Assembly: GCA_000697665.1 (NCBI GenBank)
Contig: KL197734.1
Location: 462,872-523,788, forward strand
Direction: 5' to 3'
Length of the DNA: 60,917 nucleotides
Source of the DNA: Jaapia argillacea MUCL 33604
Lineage: Eukaryota; Basidiomycota; Agaricomycetes; Jaapiales; Jaapiaceae
Under the pieces are notes generated by a model. That model had not been told where the DNA came from and searched no databases. It saw only the letters and a program-made list of their open reading frames with translations. Every line of letters begins with the position of its first letter. The first letter of the stretch is position 1. Shown piece by piece: positions 46,138 to 57,754 of the stretch. The translations under genes were made by a program, and so were the position numbers.

Positions 46138-47468
46138 ATGTCTGGTGTAAAGATGGCCGAATATCGCCAGCTTGGCAAGTCTGGTTTACGAGTTTCTGTT
46201 CCTATCGTGAGCACCTTTCGTTTCTCTGTTCTGGATTGTACCATACTCAGCTTTTTTGGTCCGTAGATCGGTGCCATGAGTTTCGGTTCGTCGCAATGGG
46301 CGGTATGGCATATCTGATATACCTATCTACTCGGTACTTACACTTCAGTCTTTTTAGCCATGGGTCATCAACGAGGACAAGGCTATCCCACTGCTCAAAG
46401 CCGCTTGGGACCACGGCGTCACCACCATCGACACAGCCAATGTTTATTCCAATGGCGAGTCCGAAGTTATCGTCGCCAAGTTCATCGAGAAAGTCAGTCT
46501 TGCGTCCTTTGTCATCGGTATCCTGGTATCCTGACATCCTCGCAGTACAACATTCCTCGTAGCGAACTCCTCATCCTAACCAAATGCTACAACCTCGTCT
46601 CTAAAGACATCTCCATCCGAACATTCCTCCACCCCCATCTTAAAAATACCCCAGAATACGTTAACCAATCTGGTCTTTCCCGTATCGCCATCTTCAACCA
46701 AGTAGAAGCCTCGCTCGCTCGCCTCAAGACGAATTACATTGACCTTCTCCAAATCCATCGATTTGACCCTACCACGCCACCGGAGGAGACCATGAAGGCT
46801 TTACACGATTTGGTGGAGAGTGGGAAGGTTAGGTATATTGGCGCTAGTTCGATGCGGTGCTGGCAGTTTGCGTTGTTGAATGAAGTCGCTGAGAAGAGGG
46901 GTTGGACGAAGTTCATTAGTATGCAAGATGAATACTCGTTGTTGTATCGCGAGGAGGTACGTCAGCCCTTCTTAGCCATCTCGCCGACTCACTATCTGAA
47001 TGCGTTGAATAGGAGCGGGAGATGATCCCTTACTGCAACTACAACGGAATTGGACTTATCCCATGGGCTCCATTAGCAGCAGGAACACTCGCCCGCCCAC
47101 TTGGTATCGAAACCACTCGTTCCTCCGTCGCCAAAGGAACTGTATTCGAGAACAAACTCAAAGCATCGGACGAGACTATCGTCAATCGCGTCGAGGAACT
47201 TTCCAAGAAGTATAAAGTTCCCATGGGTCAGATCGCCTTGGCTTGGTCTATGTCAAAGGTTTCGAGTCCGATTGTGGGTGTTAGTTCTGTTGAGAGGTTG
47301 GAGGAGGCTATCGTTCAAGGATTGGAGTTGACTAAGGAAGAGATTGCGTACTTGGAGGAACCGTGAGTGGTTTTTTTTGGGGCGTTGTTCTGGTGGTCAT
47401 GGACTTGCACTGACTACTTTTTACCCGGTTGTAGGTACGAGCCACGGCCGATTCGTGGCCATGCTTGA
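46138..47468 (+). CDS. aldo-keto reductase, tandem copy 1
   Basis: Six exons: 46138-46206, 46267-46302, 46358-46492, 46546-46956, 47013-47362 and 47435-47468; 344 residues, usual for the family. It is an NADPH-dependent reductase of aldehydes and ketones (AKR superfamily, YajO/yeast YPR127-like group), cytosolic. Family marks: [19 protein letters not shown], the catalytic Asp and Tyr in [15 protein letters not shown], Lys in LLILTKCYN, His in [15 protein letters not shown], then [20 protein letters not shown] and [10 protein letters not shown] (barrel end, cofactor side). The C-terminus is EPRPIRGHA. Start chosen at 46138 because [16 protein letters not shown] is shared by all three copies and a TATA-like TTTAAATG precedes it by about 100 bp. 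Substrate unknown. Confidence 0.93.
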
Positions 47469-48246
47469 AGGAAGTGTAGTAAGAAGCGAAATTTGTTTGT
47501 ATCACTAGTGTCAAGTCGGTATGGAGGAATGCTCGTGCTGAAGAAATACATCGTGCCATTCGACGCCAACCACAGATCCCTCTCCTTTTTTACTCCAGCT
47601 TTGCTACAGGAATGTAGGCCATTGCGATGGAGATCGTTATGAACACTGAGACTGCAGACAACCCCTCAAGGATTTCTTCGGATTATTGTCACTTGTTCCC
47701 GAACGTTCGTCTCAGGTACCTTCGTGATGTCCTTTGGCCACGACCTGGGAATTTGTAGCACCGAACTCTGCCATCCTGGATTCGAAATTATTCGCGTCAT
47801 TCTCATAGAAAGGCGCTCAGCTGGGTTGCAAGACTGATATATCGGTTCCACTTCAGAGGCTACTAGTAGTGTGGCATTACGATTTCTATTTGTGGTCAGT
47901 GTCGCGTTTTATTATTGTCTGCACCGTGTTCAACTCCATCGTCATCATGCACCTGATCTCCCCACACTTCAGACCGCAGCACAATCCTGCTGAATGAGCA
48001 TCAGCATGCAGAGAGAACGCGACAGCGCCGGCTGGTTTAAGGAGCCTTTGTTAACCAGCTGACGAGGGAGATTGCCTTAATTATGCGATGGTGAGGGTTG
48101 ATACCTCCGTGGATGAGCAAAGCGGTATCATGTCACCGATCACTGCTGATGATTTAAATGCTGCATGAATTCTTCTTGCAAGGCATCCCAACCCGTTGCA
48201 GAGCACCTCGACCAACTGACAACCCTCGATTCTGATAGCTGCAATA
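47469..48246. other. spacer between reductases 1 and 2 with a copy of the Skt5 leader
   Basis: At 47798-47955 the sequence resembles 44595-44760, the region that begins at the Skt5-like start codon: ATAGAAAGGCGCTCAGC, TTGCAAGACTGATATATCGG, CAGAGGCT and downstream matches (TTTCTATT, CCATC). The CAT of the Skt5 start is kept at 47798-47800, but the coding side beyond it is unrelated. A TTTAAATG element lies at 48153-48160. No gene. Confidence 0.75.
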
Positions 48247-49572
48247 ATGTCTGGAGTTAAGATGGCTGAATATCGCCAGCTTGGCAAGTCTGGTTTACGA
48301 GTTTCTGTGCCTATCGTGAGTACCTCCTTTATCATTTCCCCGGCATCCAAGTATGGTCCATACTCAGCGGTGTCGATCCATAGGTTGGTGCCATGAGCTT
48401 TGGTTCGTCGAAATGGGCGGTAGGGGAACTCTTACTTACGTATTGAACGGTACTCATATTGAGTTCGTAGTCATGGGTTATTGATGAGGACAAGGCCATC
48501 CCGATCCTCAAAGCAGCATGGGACCATGGCGTCAATACCATCGACACAGCCAACACGTATTCCAATGGCGAGTCAGAAGTCATCATCGCCAAGTTCATCG
48601 AGAAAGTCAGTCTCACACGCGTTCATTTTTGTCGCACTTCGATCCTCACAGCCCCACAGTACAACATCCCTCGTAGCGAACTCCTCATCCTAACCAAATG
48701 CTACAACCTCGTGCACAAAGACATGTCCGTCATACCTTTCCTCCAACCTCACCTGAAAAATACCCCGGAATATGTCAACCAATCCGGCCTTTCTCGTATC
48801 GCAATCTTCAACCAAGTCGAAGCCTCCCTCGCACGTCTCAAGACCGACTACATCGATCTCCTCCAAATCCATCGATTCGACCCAACAACGCCACCCGAGG
48901 AGACTATGAAGGTTTTACATGATTTAGTGGAGAGTGGGAAGGTTAGATATATCGGTGCTAGTTCGATGAGGTGCTGGCAGTTTGCGATGCTGAATGAAGT
49001 GGCCGAGAAGAGAGGTTGGACGAAGTTTATCAGCATGCAAGATGAGTACTCATTGTTGTATCGCGAGGAGGTACGTTTTCCCTTCTTGGCCTCCATTCCA
49101 TCGAGCTCACGTTTCCGGGTGGTCCAATAGGAGAGGGAAATGATACCATACTGCAACTACAATGGTATAGGGCTTATCCCATGGGCTCCGCTGGCGTCAG
49201 GAACCCTAGCCCGCCCTCTGGGCACCGCAACCACTCGTTCGGACTCGACCAAAGGAACTCCATTCGAGAGGAAACTCAAACAGTCTGATGAGACGATCGT
49301 CAATCGCGTCGAGGAACTTTCCAAGAAACATCAAGTCTCCATGAGTCAGATTGCGTTGGCTTGGTCCATGTCGAAGGTTTCGAGTCCGATTGTGGGTGTT
49401 AGCTCAGTTCAGAGGTTGGAGGAGGCTATCGTTCAAGGATTGGAGTTGACCAAGGACGAGCTGGTATACTTGGAGGAACCGTGAGTCGTATTGAGACTTG
49501 TCATAACAAGCTTGAACTGAACCCTCTTCGGGTTGTAGGTACGAGCCAAGGCCGATCCGCGGCCATGCTTGA
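48247..49572 (+). CDS. aldo-keto reductase, tandem copy 2
   Basis: Same six-exon layout as copy 1, with exon 1 48247-48315 and the last exon ending in TGA at 49570-49572; 344 residues. The catalytic residues are kept: [14 protein letters not shown] (Asp, Tyr), LLILTKCYN (Lys), [12 protein letters not shown] (His). Differences from copy 1 cluster in the loop after the Lys strand ([15 protein letters not shown]) and near [20 protein letters not shown], a region that shapes the substrate pocket or cofactor clamp, so substrate range may differ. The introns are alike in position but diverged in sequence, so the duplication is not very recent. Confidence 0.93.
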
Positions 49573-50392
49573 GGGCGGTCTGGTGAGATGCCAAATTTGT
49601 TTGTAACACCAGATGTAAATTGGTATGAAGTACATTCATTGGTCTCTCCCTGCATGCGATGTGACATCCTTACCACCACGCTTTGCAATTCCACGTCCTA
49701 TGATAGTACTATTGGATTGGGTTGTCAATGAGTTTGTCCATGAAGGCGCCGGAATCTCCACCCATTCTTTGACTATTCTCACACATTCTTATTTCTTCGC
49801 CTTCTCGTGGTCTAACGAAACTCCTGCGATGGTCCCAAACTACAACTTCCGTTCTTCCTTCCCGCAGATGCGCTGCCAAATCCTTCGACGTCGTTCTATT
49901 TGTGCCATGTCAATCTATTTAAATCAACCCAATTCATATTCCTAAGAAATTGCTGCGCCCTCGTGGTTCTTCGCATGCTTATGTCGAAGAGGGTGCCGCA
50001 CGACATTCAATAAGACGGATGCATCTTTCTTGCATGGTTCCCGTCCTTATCGTTTCATCGTTCAATACATGAACTCCTTGCTTCCACTCTCGCTTCGAAC
50101 CAAGCGACTTCGGTGGCCCGCCCTTACCCCTTTATACCCGTCTAAAGCCTTCTCCCCCGAACAGGAAATCCAATCGTCCAACCAAGGGCTTACCTCGGGA
50201 GCGTGCGTGCCATAAATTCGTCATTTCGATTCCTCCTCCATAGATGAGTAATCCTCCATCATGTCCCTGCTGACCGAACACATTGGGATTCAGATGGTTT
50301 AAATGTTGCGTAAAATTCTGGGGGGAATACCATCCACCCCCCACACTCGCCCACTTGCCAACTGATTCTGATCATCTCTGATATCTGCAAGA
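49573..50392. other. spacer between reductases 2 and 3
   Basis: No supported gene. From about 50150 it resembles the promoter of copy 1: GAACAGGAAATCC, GTGCCATAAATTC at about 50208 and TTTAAATG at 50298-50305, 95 bp before the start. The Skt5 leader block of the previous spacer is not recognisable here. Confidence 0.55.
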
Positions 50393-51702
50393 ATGTCTGG
50401 TCAAAAGATGGCTGAATATCGCCAACTTGGCAAGTCTGGGTTGCGCGTGTCTGTTCCGATTGTGAGTTTCAGTACAATCTCACCCACCATCCGTGTTCAC
50501 TCAGAGACCTTTCATGGTAGGTTGGTGCTATGAGTTTTGGTTCGTCGAAGTGGGCGGTAAGAACCTGAGGTGACCCAATCGACATATCTCTCACGCTGAA
50601 CGTATAGCCGTGGGTTATCGACGAGGACAAGGCTCTGCCCCTTCTCAAAGCTGCTTGGGATCACGGTGTTACCACCATAGATACTGCCAACGTTTACTCT
50701 AATGGCGAGTCCGAAAGGGTCGTCGCCAAGTTCATCGAGCAGGTCAGTCGTTCATAAATTCCACCGTTCCTCTCACTGACTATCCTTAGTATAACATCCC
50801 TCGCAACGAACTCATCATCCTCACCAAATGCCATGGCCTCGTCGCCAAAGATATCTCCATCCGAACCTTCCAACATCCTCATCTCGCTTTCACTCCGGAA
50901 TACGTTAACCAATCTGGTCAATCCCGCCTTGCCATCTTCAACCAAGTTGATGCCTCTCTCGCCCGTCTCAAAACCAGCTACATCGATCTGCTACAAATCC
51001 ATCGATTCGACGCAAGTGTGCCACCTGAGGAGACGATGAAGGCTTTGCATGATCTAGTGCAAAGTGGGAAGGTTAGGTATATTGGCGCGAGTTCGATGAG
51101 GTGCTGGCAATTTGCCATGTTGAATGAAGTCGCGGAGAAGAGGGGCTGGACGAAATTCATCAGCATGCAGGATGAGTATTCATTGTTGTATCGTGAGGAG
51201 GTACGCTGGCCACGATCCCTATCTGTTTCATCTTTCTAACTATGGGTCGTTGTTCAGGAGCGCGAGATGATCCCGTATTGCAATTACAACGGTATCGGAC
51301 TCATCCCCTGGGCACCACTAGCAGCAGGCACCCTCGCTCGTCCCTTGGGTGTTGAGACTACGCGTTCTTCCACCGCCAAAGGAACGGTATTTGAAAACAA
51401 GCTCAAGGCAGCCGACGAGACTATTGTGAACCGCGTCGAGGAACTGTCGAAGAAATACAACGTTCCGATGGGTCAGATCGCGTTAGCTTGGGTGATGACC
51501 AAGGTGTCGAGCCCGATTGTGGGTGTTAGCTCCGCCGCGAGGTTGGAGGAGGCTATTGTCCAAGGTATAGAGTTGACCAAGGAAGAGATTCAGTATTTGG
51601 AGGAACCGTGAGTGTTTAAGGCCTTGCTAAGTCGGCCGTGCTGACTCGTCTCAATCTTTGCGTCGTAGATATGAGCCAAGGCCGATCCGTGGCCATGCCT
51701 AA
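50393..51702 (+). CDS. aldo-keto reductase, tandem copy 3
   Basis: Six exons as in copies 1 and 2; 344 residues; stop TAA at 51700-51702. It begins [20 protein letters not shown]. The catalytic set is kept ([36 protein letters not shown]). Compared with copies 1 and 2 it changes the post-Lys loop ([20 protein letters not shown]) and has DASVP for DPTTP beside the catalytic His. The second half is closest to copy 1 ([20 protein letters not shown]). Substrate unknown. Confidence 0.93.
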
Positions 51703-52158
51703 AGGAGTTCATTGAAAAGTGAAATATGTTTGTAGCATTAGTGTCAAATCGGTATGAATGGCTGTTTTGATGACCCGTGCAAGTCGGAGGAGAGTAAGTC
51801 GGAGAAAGCGATGTGGCCTTGCCCTTCGTCAACTTAGAACGCCTCGTCCAATCAAACCCGGGCGACAAGGTCTGATCGATATGCTGATCCCTCTGGACCT
51901 TGTGACTTGATACCTGTGTTGGCTGTCATGGATAAGACCATTGCTAGTCCAGAACAGGTTATATCTTCAAGGTTCCATTGGGCGGCGATTTGCTTTGAGC
52001 AACTTCCGCACAACGTCCACATCGCGCCGTCTCAGCTTCGACCTATGGCTGTGTTCTCTGATGGCCAGACCAACTATAAGAGACGCTTCGTACACTCCCA
52101 TTATCTTCCATCTACATACACCTAGTTTCACCCCCTCCGAATTTCATCCCTTCACAAG
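51703..52158. other. intergenic, promoter of the next gene
   Basis: No supported gene. Near the 3' end the sequence turns pyrimidine-rich (TTTCACCCCCTCCGAATTTC) shortly before the ATG at 52159, as expected for a leader. Confidence 0.45.
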
Positions 52159-53150
52159 ATGGCAACTCCCCCTGTTGCAACTGAGGTAAAGGTCACTGCT
52201 AAGCCCCCGGTAGCATACTATCCTCCCACAGCTGGCGGAGGAGCTCTACTTGCGAAAGCAGGTGCTGGTGGGGGCGAACCGTTGAATGTGAGTAATCTCT
52301 CCTGATCGACTACTGTGGATCCACTTACAATCGATCAAGGTGATCATCTCTGGTCTGAGCTCGCCTGAGGTCCTCACGAAGGATGGCCTGATCAACTTTG
52401 CTCGTGCGATCGGATTGTAGGTTTTCCGTCTAATTGAAATGAACTGCGATGTCCACTAACCCTTGATTCATTCGTAGTACGACGGAGTTCCTGGGCATTC
52501 ATCGAGGAGACCCTCAGCTCGCCAATCTCGGGGATGGAAACGGTTGGAAAGGGGAGACGCTTGAGATGAGACAGGATTATGGGAATGCTCATGTTGGATC
52601 GTTGCTGGAGACGTTCATAGGTGGTAATCATTTCAGGTGAGAAGCCGTTCACGTCGTTTTCTTGGGAGCGAGCTGTGATCCATTTGCCAACTTGTAGGGC
52701 TTGGTTTCAGAATGGACCGGATGCCAACACTGGGGCGATCTTCTTAGCGTGAGTTGTCCCCGTCGTATTCAGAGCCCCACTGGTCCTAACCTACGATCGC
52801 GTCAAGTGTTTCTGAAGAAGAGGATTTGAAGCAACACCATACGATCATTCCTGATGGATACAACGTTGGGCGGTACGTTCTGATTTGCTTCGTCCTCGAA
52901 GGTCACACTTAGTCTGCCTGTATAGTAAGAACCTCGTCGCAAGAGCTGTTGGGAACCACCATCGCCATGGGGTACATTACGTGACCACCGTGGAGGACGT
53001 GGCTGGCCTACTCGCCGCAGGAGACGCCGGAGTAAACCACGGTGAGATCTCAAGTTACATGTTATGATTTCTGCGTCACTGATTCTTCGATCAGGCATCG
53101 CGACGGATGGCATTGTCTCTTTGCTGACCATCAAGATTGAAAAGCACTGA
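52159..53150 (+). CDS. basidiomycete conserved protein of unknown function
   Basis: Exon 1 is 52159-52287 (43 codons), followed by about six more exons with short GT-AG introns (donors near 52417, 52637, 52750, 52874 and 53041); stop TGA at 53148-53150; about 215 residues. Readable blocks are LNVIISGLSSPEVLTKDGLI, FARAIGLTTEFLGIHRGDPQ, LANLGDGNGW, QDYGNAHVGSLLETFIGGNH, FRAWFQNGPDANTGAIFLAV, SEEEDLKQHHTIIPDGYNVG, NHHRHGVHYVTTVEDVAGLL and GVNHGIATDGIVSLLTIKIE. I recognise this as a family widespread in mushroom-forming fungi without known function. No signal peptide or membrane segment is visible; the start has a Pro/Ala/Gly-rich linker. The His run NHHRHG could bind metal, but that is speculation. 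Confidence 0.8.
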
Positions 53151-53839
53151 TGAATAGGAGAGGGAAGTGATCTGTGCAGTTAGTTTACTTACTCACTACC
53201 GTATGCTTGTCAGTTGGGTGTATGATTCAGATTGAATGATCCATCGCCGGTACATAGTGACCGAGCGAGCGCTGTGAATCGCGACAGGCTGTCCGGACAG
53301 GAGAAACCCCTGTTTTCACAGGCACGTATAAGGTGCAGCGTTGGGAAAGGCTGTACTTAAGTGACTCCGTGAATAGTGTTGAGCGCTTGATCATGAGAGG
53401 AATCAAGGCACGTTGGTGCTGGTTTCCATGGTTACGTCTCGACGTTCCTCCTCTATATCTCAATGAAACTTCCAAATCAGGAGACGGTCCCCTGACGATC
53501 GCCTGCCGCTGCGACCTCGATATCTTCTTGCTCTACTGCGTCTTCACTATTTGCGCTCTACGCACGAGTCTTTGTTCTATGTGGGGTACGTGCTGGAACT
53601 CAATCAAGCTCCTGTCAATTACGACTTTACGTTGTTTCGTTGCCAACCAACGATGAGCGAGTCAGAATGAATTGGGGATCTAGCCGGCGCCATTTGATGG
53701 GAATTTGTCCAAACTCGAGGCAAGCACTTTGGCGATATAAGTAGCGTCCCTCGAAAACTTCGTCTCTATCTCTCCCTTGCCCTCGGTTCTGAACCTTGAC
53801 CCATCTCCACCACACTCACTTGTACTATCTTTTAAAAAC
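53151..53839. other. intergenic
   Basis: No supported gene. GATATAAG at about 53733, about 105 bp upstream of the next start, is a likely TATA element. One plus-strand frame at 53333-53656 has no recognisable feature. Confidence 0.5.
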
Positions 53840-54253
53840 ATGTCTCAACCCCACACCCAGCAGCCTGGTTCCCACCCCGGCATGAGTGCGTATCACCTTA
53901 CTCCGTCTTTGCCTTGATGCAAAGCTGACGATTCCACTTCCAAACCAGGGCCCGAGGCCACCCCACCCAAATCTGATTTGGAGGCTGCGCGATCAGAGTA
54001 CGTGAAGAGCGCTGCCAAGGAGGCTGGCAAGAAAACCATCGACTACGCGTCGAACGATCCTTCGCAAACGTATGATAATGCGAAAGCAAAGGCTGAGCAG
54101 GACTACCAGGACGCGCAGGCGAAGGCTCAGGTACGCTGATGTTTCTATCACGTCAGCCTCTGTCCGCTGTGTGGATATCGTGCTTATTCGAGCTTCGTTC
54201 TTGTGTAGGGCATGTGGGCGAAGTACTGTGGATGCTTCGCCTCTTTGACGTAG
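53840..54253 (+). CDS. small hydrophilic protein, LEA-like, with Cys-containing tail
   Basis: Three exons: 53840-53885, 53949-54130 and 54209-54253, in phase; 90 residues. It starts MSQPHTQQPGSHPGM, then a charged Ala/Lys-rich helix (SEYVKSAAKEAGKKTIDYAS, AKAKAEQDYQDAQAKAQ) with 11-residue-like periodicity as in LEA-type or membrane-surface helices. It ends GMWAKYCGCFASLT, where a CGC pair follows aromatic residues; the pair could be palmitoylated. A TATA box and a short leader suggest strong or inducible expression. I do not recognise a named family; a stress-related role is only inferred from the composition. Confidence 0.7.
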
Positions 54254-54822
54254 TTTGTGCGAACTGGATTCGCACTGTACTCATCCTTGTTCTCCGCCGA
54301 GAATATCTTTCATACCTTGGGCTCATTGGGATTGTGGTGATAGATTGGGTTGTTCTTTATTATCATATCAAGGTTATCCCGTTCGCGGCGTCGCGTCGCC
54401 GGTCCTTTTCGTTGCTTCGTACCCAGTGCAGCCACGCGAGAGGTCTGTCTCATGGCTACGTTTCTCTGCATGTAATGTAATACCCTTGCGTTCGCACTTA
54501 TCACGTTCAGAGACTTCTCAGTTGCTGGGGGATGTTGATTCCACGATTTGACCTGACGGACCTTCAACAAACACGACTTTAAGCTCGAAATTGGCCACCT
54601 ACTCACCTTCACCGACCACCGCTTCGCTTGTCTTTGCCTTCTACTGCCCAACCGCGGTCTATTCGGCGTAGACCCTGGGTACTTTCCTGATCGATGATCG
54701 ATCTCCGTTACGCAGCGATTGTCAATGAGTCAGGCTGCCAAACCTCCGTTCGTCCCCTTGGGCCTTCGAGCTCTCATCCTCATCGACTTTCGACTTCCTC
54801 CACCTCCTCGAGAGAAGCGAGA
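54254..54822. other. intergenic
   Basis: No supported gene. The last part has pyrimidine-rich runs (CTTCCTCCACCTCCTCG) next to the glyoxalase-like start. Confidence 0.45.
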
Positions 54823-55267
54823 ATGGCCTCCGAAACTAACATCAGTCCCGAACGCCAACTAAACCTCGAAATATTTGTCTCAGAGCTCAAACGGTCTCTC
54901 GCTTTCTGGCAATCGATAGGCTTCACTCTTGTCCGTAGCGACGAACATTTCGCCTTGCTCAGGACAGTAATTACCTGATGCTACGAACTGCCATCAGAGC
55001 ATCTATCACTAGTGCCTAACGGTACGTCCAGCCTCGCCTTACCTCCCAGCGATATCGATCCCAAGCTCCTGTATAGATAGACCAGTGGCGAATGTACGAG
55101 TCGTCGTCAATAATGTCGACGAGTGGTACGAGAAGTTGGTGAAGAATGGAGAGCAGAAGATACTAAGGGGATATGATATCGAGACGAGGTATTATGGGAT
55201 GCGAGATTTTACTATAGAGGGGAGAGATGGAATATCTGTGAGATTCGGGCAGTATGTGAGTAGTTAG
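54823..55267 (+). pseudogene. glyoxalase/bleomycin-resistance-like protein, probably broken
   Basis: The start at 54823 gives LNLEIFVSELKRSLAFWQSI then GFTLVRSDEHFALLR, the first beta-alpha-beta half of a VOC-fold (glyoxalase/dioxygenase) subunit. The second half from 55082 reads RPVANVRVVVNNVDEWYEKL, then YYGMRDFTIEGRDGISVRFG, ending at 55267. Between them (54964-55081) the first frame meets TGA at 54976-54978, and I found no pair of splice sites that restores phase to the second half. Either a small exon was missed or the gene is decayed. The Glu or His metal ligands cannot be judged from the fragments. About 130 residues would be usual. Confidence 0.55.
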
Positions 55268-57754
55268 GATCCGTGATTGGGGTGGGACCTGGTTCTGGCA
55301 GTAACGTGTGGTATTGTTTCGTCATTTCCTCACCTTCGACCTCATATTTAATGTCTGAGGACGGTGGGGAATTGATGCCTGAGCTTCAAACATAGCCTAC
55401 CCATCACAATCAGGATCAGGATGTCAAACAGGATGTTCGCGATCTACAATTCATGACATCCCGAAGATGAACAAATGACATGCCACTTCACCATGTATGT
55501 CGCCACCACCCCAAGAATATGGGTTGATGATGGGCAGGTCCCAAGGATCGAACACCCAGTGATTGATGATTCCGGGGTGGAGGAGATCATCAGCCTTATC
55601 ACAACGTCCTCAGGGTCAACAGCTGTACGGCAGAGCACTCCGCTTCAACAGTTCCGGCGTGTTTTGCGGACGGGTGTACTGCTTCCCCGAGGACATTGAA
55701 TCGACAAATGATCATGGCGAAGTGCGTTGCGTCATGCACGCCTTCAGAACTTTGGGGGTTTTGCTTGGGCTGAACGTCAGCGAGAGAATCCTAGGTCGAT
55801 TGCAAGCGGTCGGTCGGTCGCGCAGTAAAACGGCAGGATAGAGAGACACAGCGGAGATCGATAGTTGATCATGAAGGATGGACGAGACGCCGACTGGATA
55901 TTCAGCAGGTAGATCCACCACCTTCGCCTCGAGGAGACCGAATGGTTTCGTGAGCATTCAAGTCGACGATTCTAGGAGACGGAAGTTAACTCGGTGTTGT
56001 ATGACATTGGCGATAATTTGGTAACGTTCAGATGGCTTGTTCGCAGCGAGGCGCAGAGAAGAGGCAATCCCAGATTCCAGAGTAATCCTCGTCGTCGATC
56101 CCGCCACGGCGGTCGCGGGTTGTGGGGTCGGTGCGGCGAATTGGGAAGCTCACCACGATATGTAGATGAGAGATCCTGGTAACAGCAAGGCGCGGTGCAA
56201 GAGTGCGATGGAACAGTGGGTTGAAGCGGGGCTCCAGGCCAAGCCACTCTGATCCTTTGCGTGTCATCGAGAAGGATGGGTTCGAAGAGATTGTCACCCC
56301 AATTTGCAATGACTTGGGGTGCGCATGGATCGACCGACTCGGCGCTAAAGTCTGCTGAGAATCCCAAGCCGTATCTGGAGGTGGCGAGGAAAATCCCCAG
56401 ATTTTAAGATCTCAGAGGGGAAGAAGACACGAAAGGCAATTGTGGAGGACCATGGAGGATTCGGTGAGATCGCTGACGGAATGTAAAAAAGTTCGACTCG
56501 CCGAGGAAGATCTGAAGGTACAGATCACGTGAAACACCAAAATAACTGAGTTGAAAACGGTCGCTCTCTGGGAGAATTCTAGAATCGATCCCAGCCTATT
56601 ATCAAACGAGTGGGTAGCGAGAGGTCGAGCTTGTATCGAGTTGTAGGCCCGTCTCGTAGTCACTTCGAGAAAATATAGGGTTAGGTGCCCAATTTAGGCC
56701 GCTCGCGCGCCGTACATCGAAACAATCTGATCGGGGATGCAGAATGAATATTGGAGGAAGGTAAACAAGGACCCACGTAATCGAGCTAAAACTTTGCTAT
56801 CGCGGGCGAGGCGCTGCGAGGTAGCTCAGCGGTGAGAGGGAGATATGTAACGCATCAAATTCACGGGGTCAACCGATGTACGCAGCCAATAGGAATCCGG
56901 AGAACGAGCGAAAGGTCCAACGGAAAAAGGACTGGTCCTTCCAGTAACAGGGACATCGTTCCGATGCTCGGTACGAATGGAGCGGGACGAAATTCGGATT
57001 ATCCACCTGAGCGCAGACAAGGCACAGATTCTCAACGTTGAATATCCTCGAAGACAGTGCTGCAATCAGACAAATACCACATCAGCTTCCGCGACATTGA
57101 AAGAACCCTAAGAACCATGCTTGAGAAGATTTTCGATGGCTCTGGTCTCTTCGTGGCGTTGAGGTAATTTGATTGGTGGCGGTAGATTCCCGATCATCCC
57201 CACAAGAATTTACTTGTGGAGCACGGAACCATAGAGTGCAGAGGCCAACAGCAGAGCACCAGAGTCGAGGCGCGAGGTATCTTGGCAGGACAGAGCAGAG
57301 TGAAAGGCTGTGATGCAGAACTGCCAGCTCGGAGGTTGGGAAGGAGAATGACGGAGCGCCACGCGACATGATTGAAGGGCCGGATCAGCGTGGCTTCTCA
57401 TCCTCAAACGCGTTACAAGGTTACGGTAGAAACATAACCTCTTGCTTCTGGGCTACGGCAATCTCGTCATGACACCCTCTTACTGGTCGAGACGTTCGTT
57501 CTCGACTGTCTCCTCCTTCCCAACCCAATCTGCTTGCCGATAACCACATCACAACCATATCATCCACTCTTTTTTTTTCTCGATATTTCTTTCCCTTTTC
57601 TCGCTGGCTTGTGACTCCAGCTGGTATCTCAGATACTAGGGCGGCTTATCTAGTGCTCGGACATTCTGGCCGCGCCGTGTCTCTCCACTCAGTATTTCTC
57701 TCGGGCTCTACCACCAGTCTTGATTGTGCGCGGAGTCCATTGTCACGATTCACC
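55268..57754. other. 2.5-kb stretch without a recognised gene
   Basis: Frames up to 131 codons exist on both strands but none shows motifs or splice structure. At about 56816 the word GAGGTAGCTCAGCGGTGAGA resembles a tRNA D-arm, but no tRNA folds from it. The last 150 bases are T/C-rich (including CTCTTTTTTTTTCTCG), the expected leader of the G-alpha gene. Confidence 0.45.

Noticed and set aside
56815-56890. tRNA-like sequence (TAGCTCAGCGGTGAGAG with a GGGGTCAACC-like T-arm)
   Set aside because: The D-arm resembles a tRNA, but the anticodon stem does not pair and the acceptor stem has two mismatches in seven, so no valid fold results.
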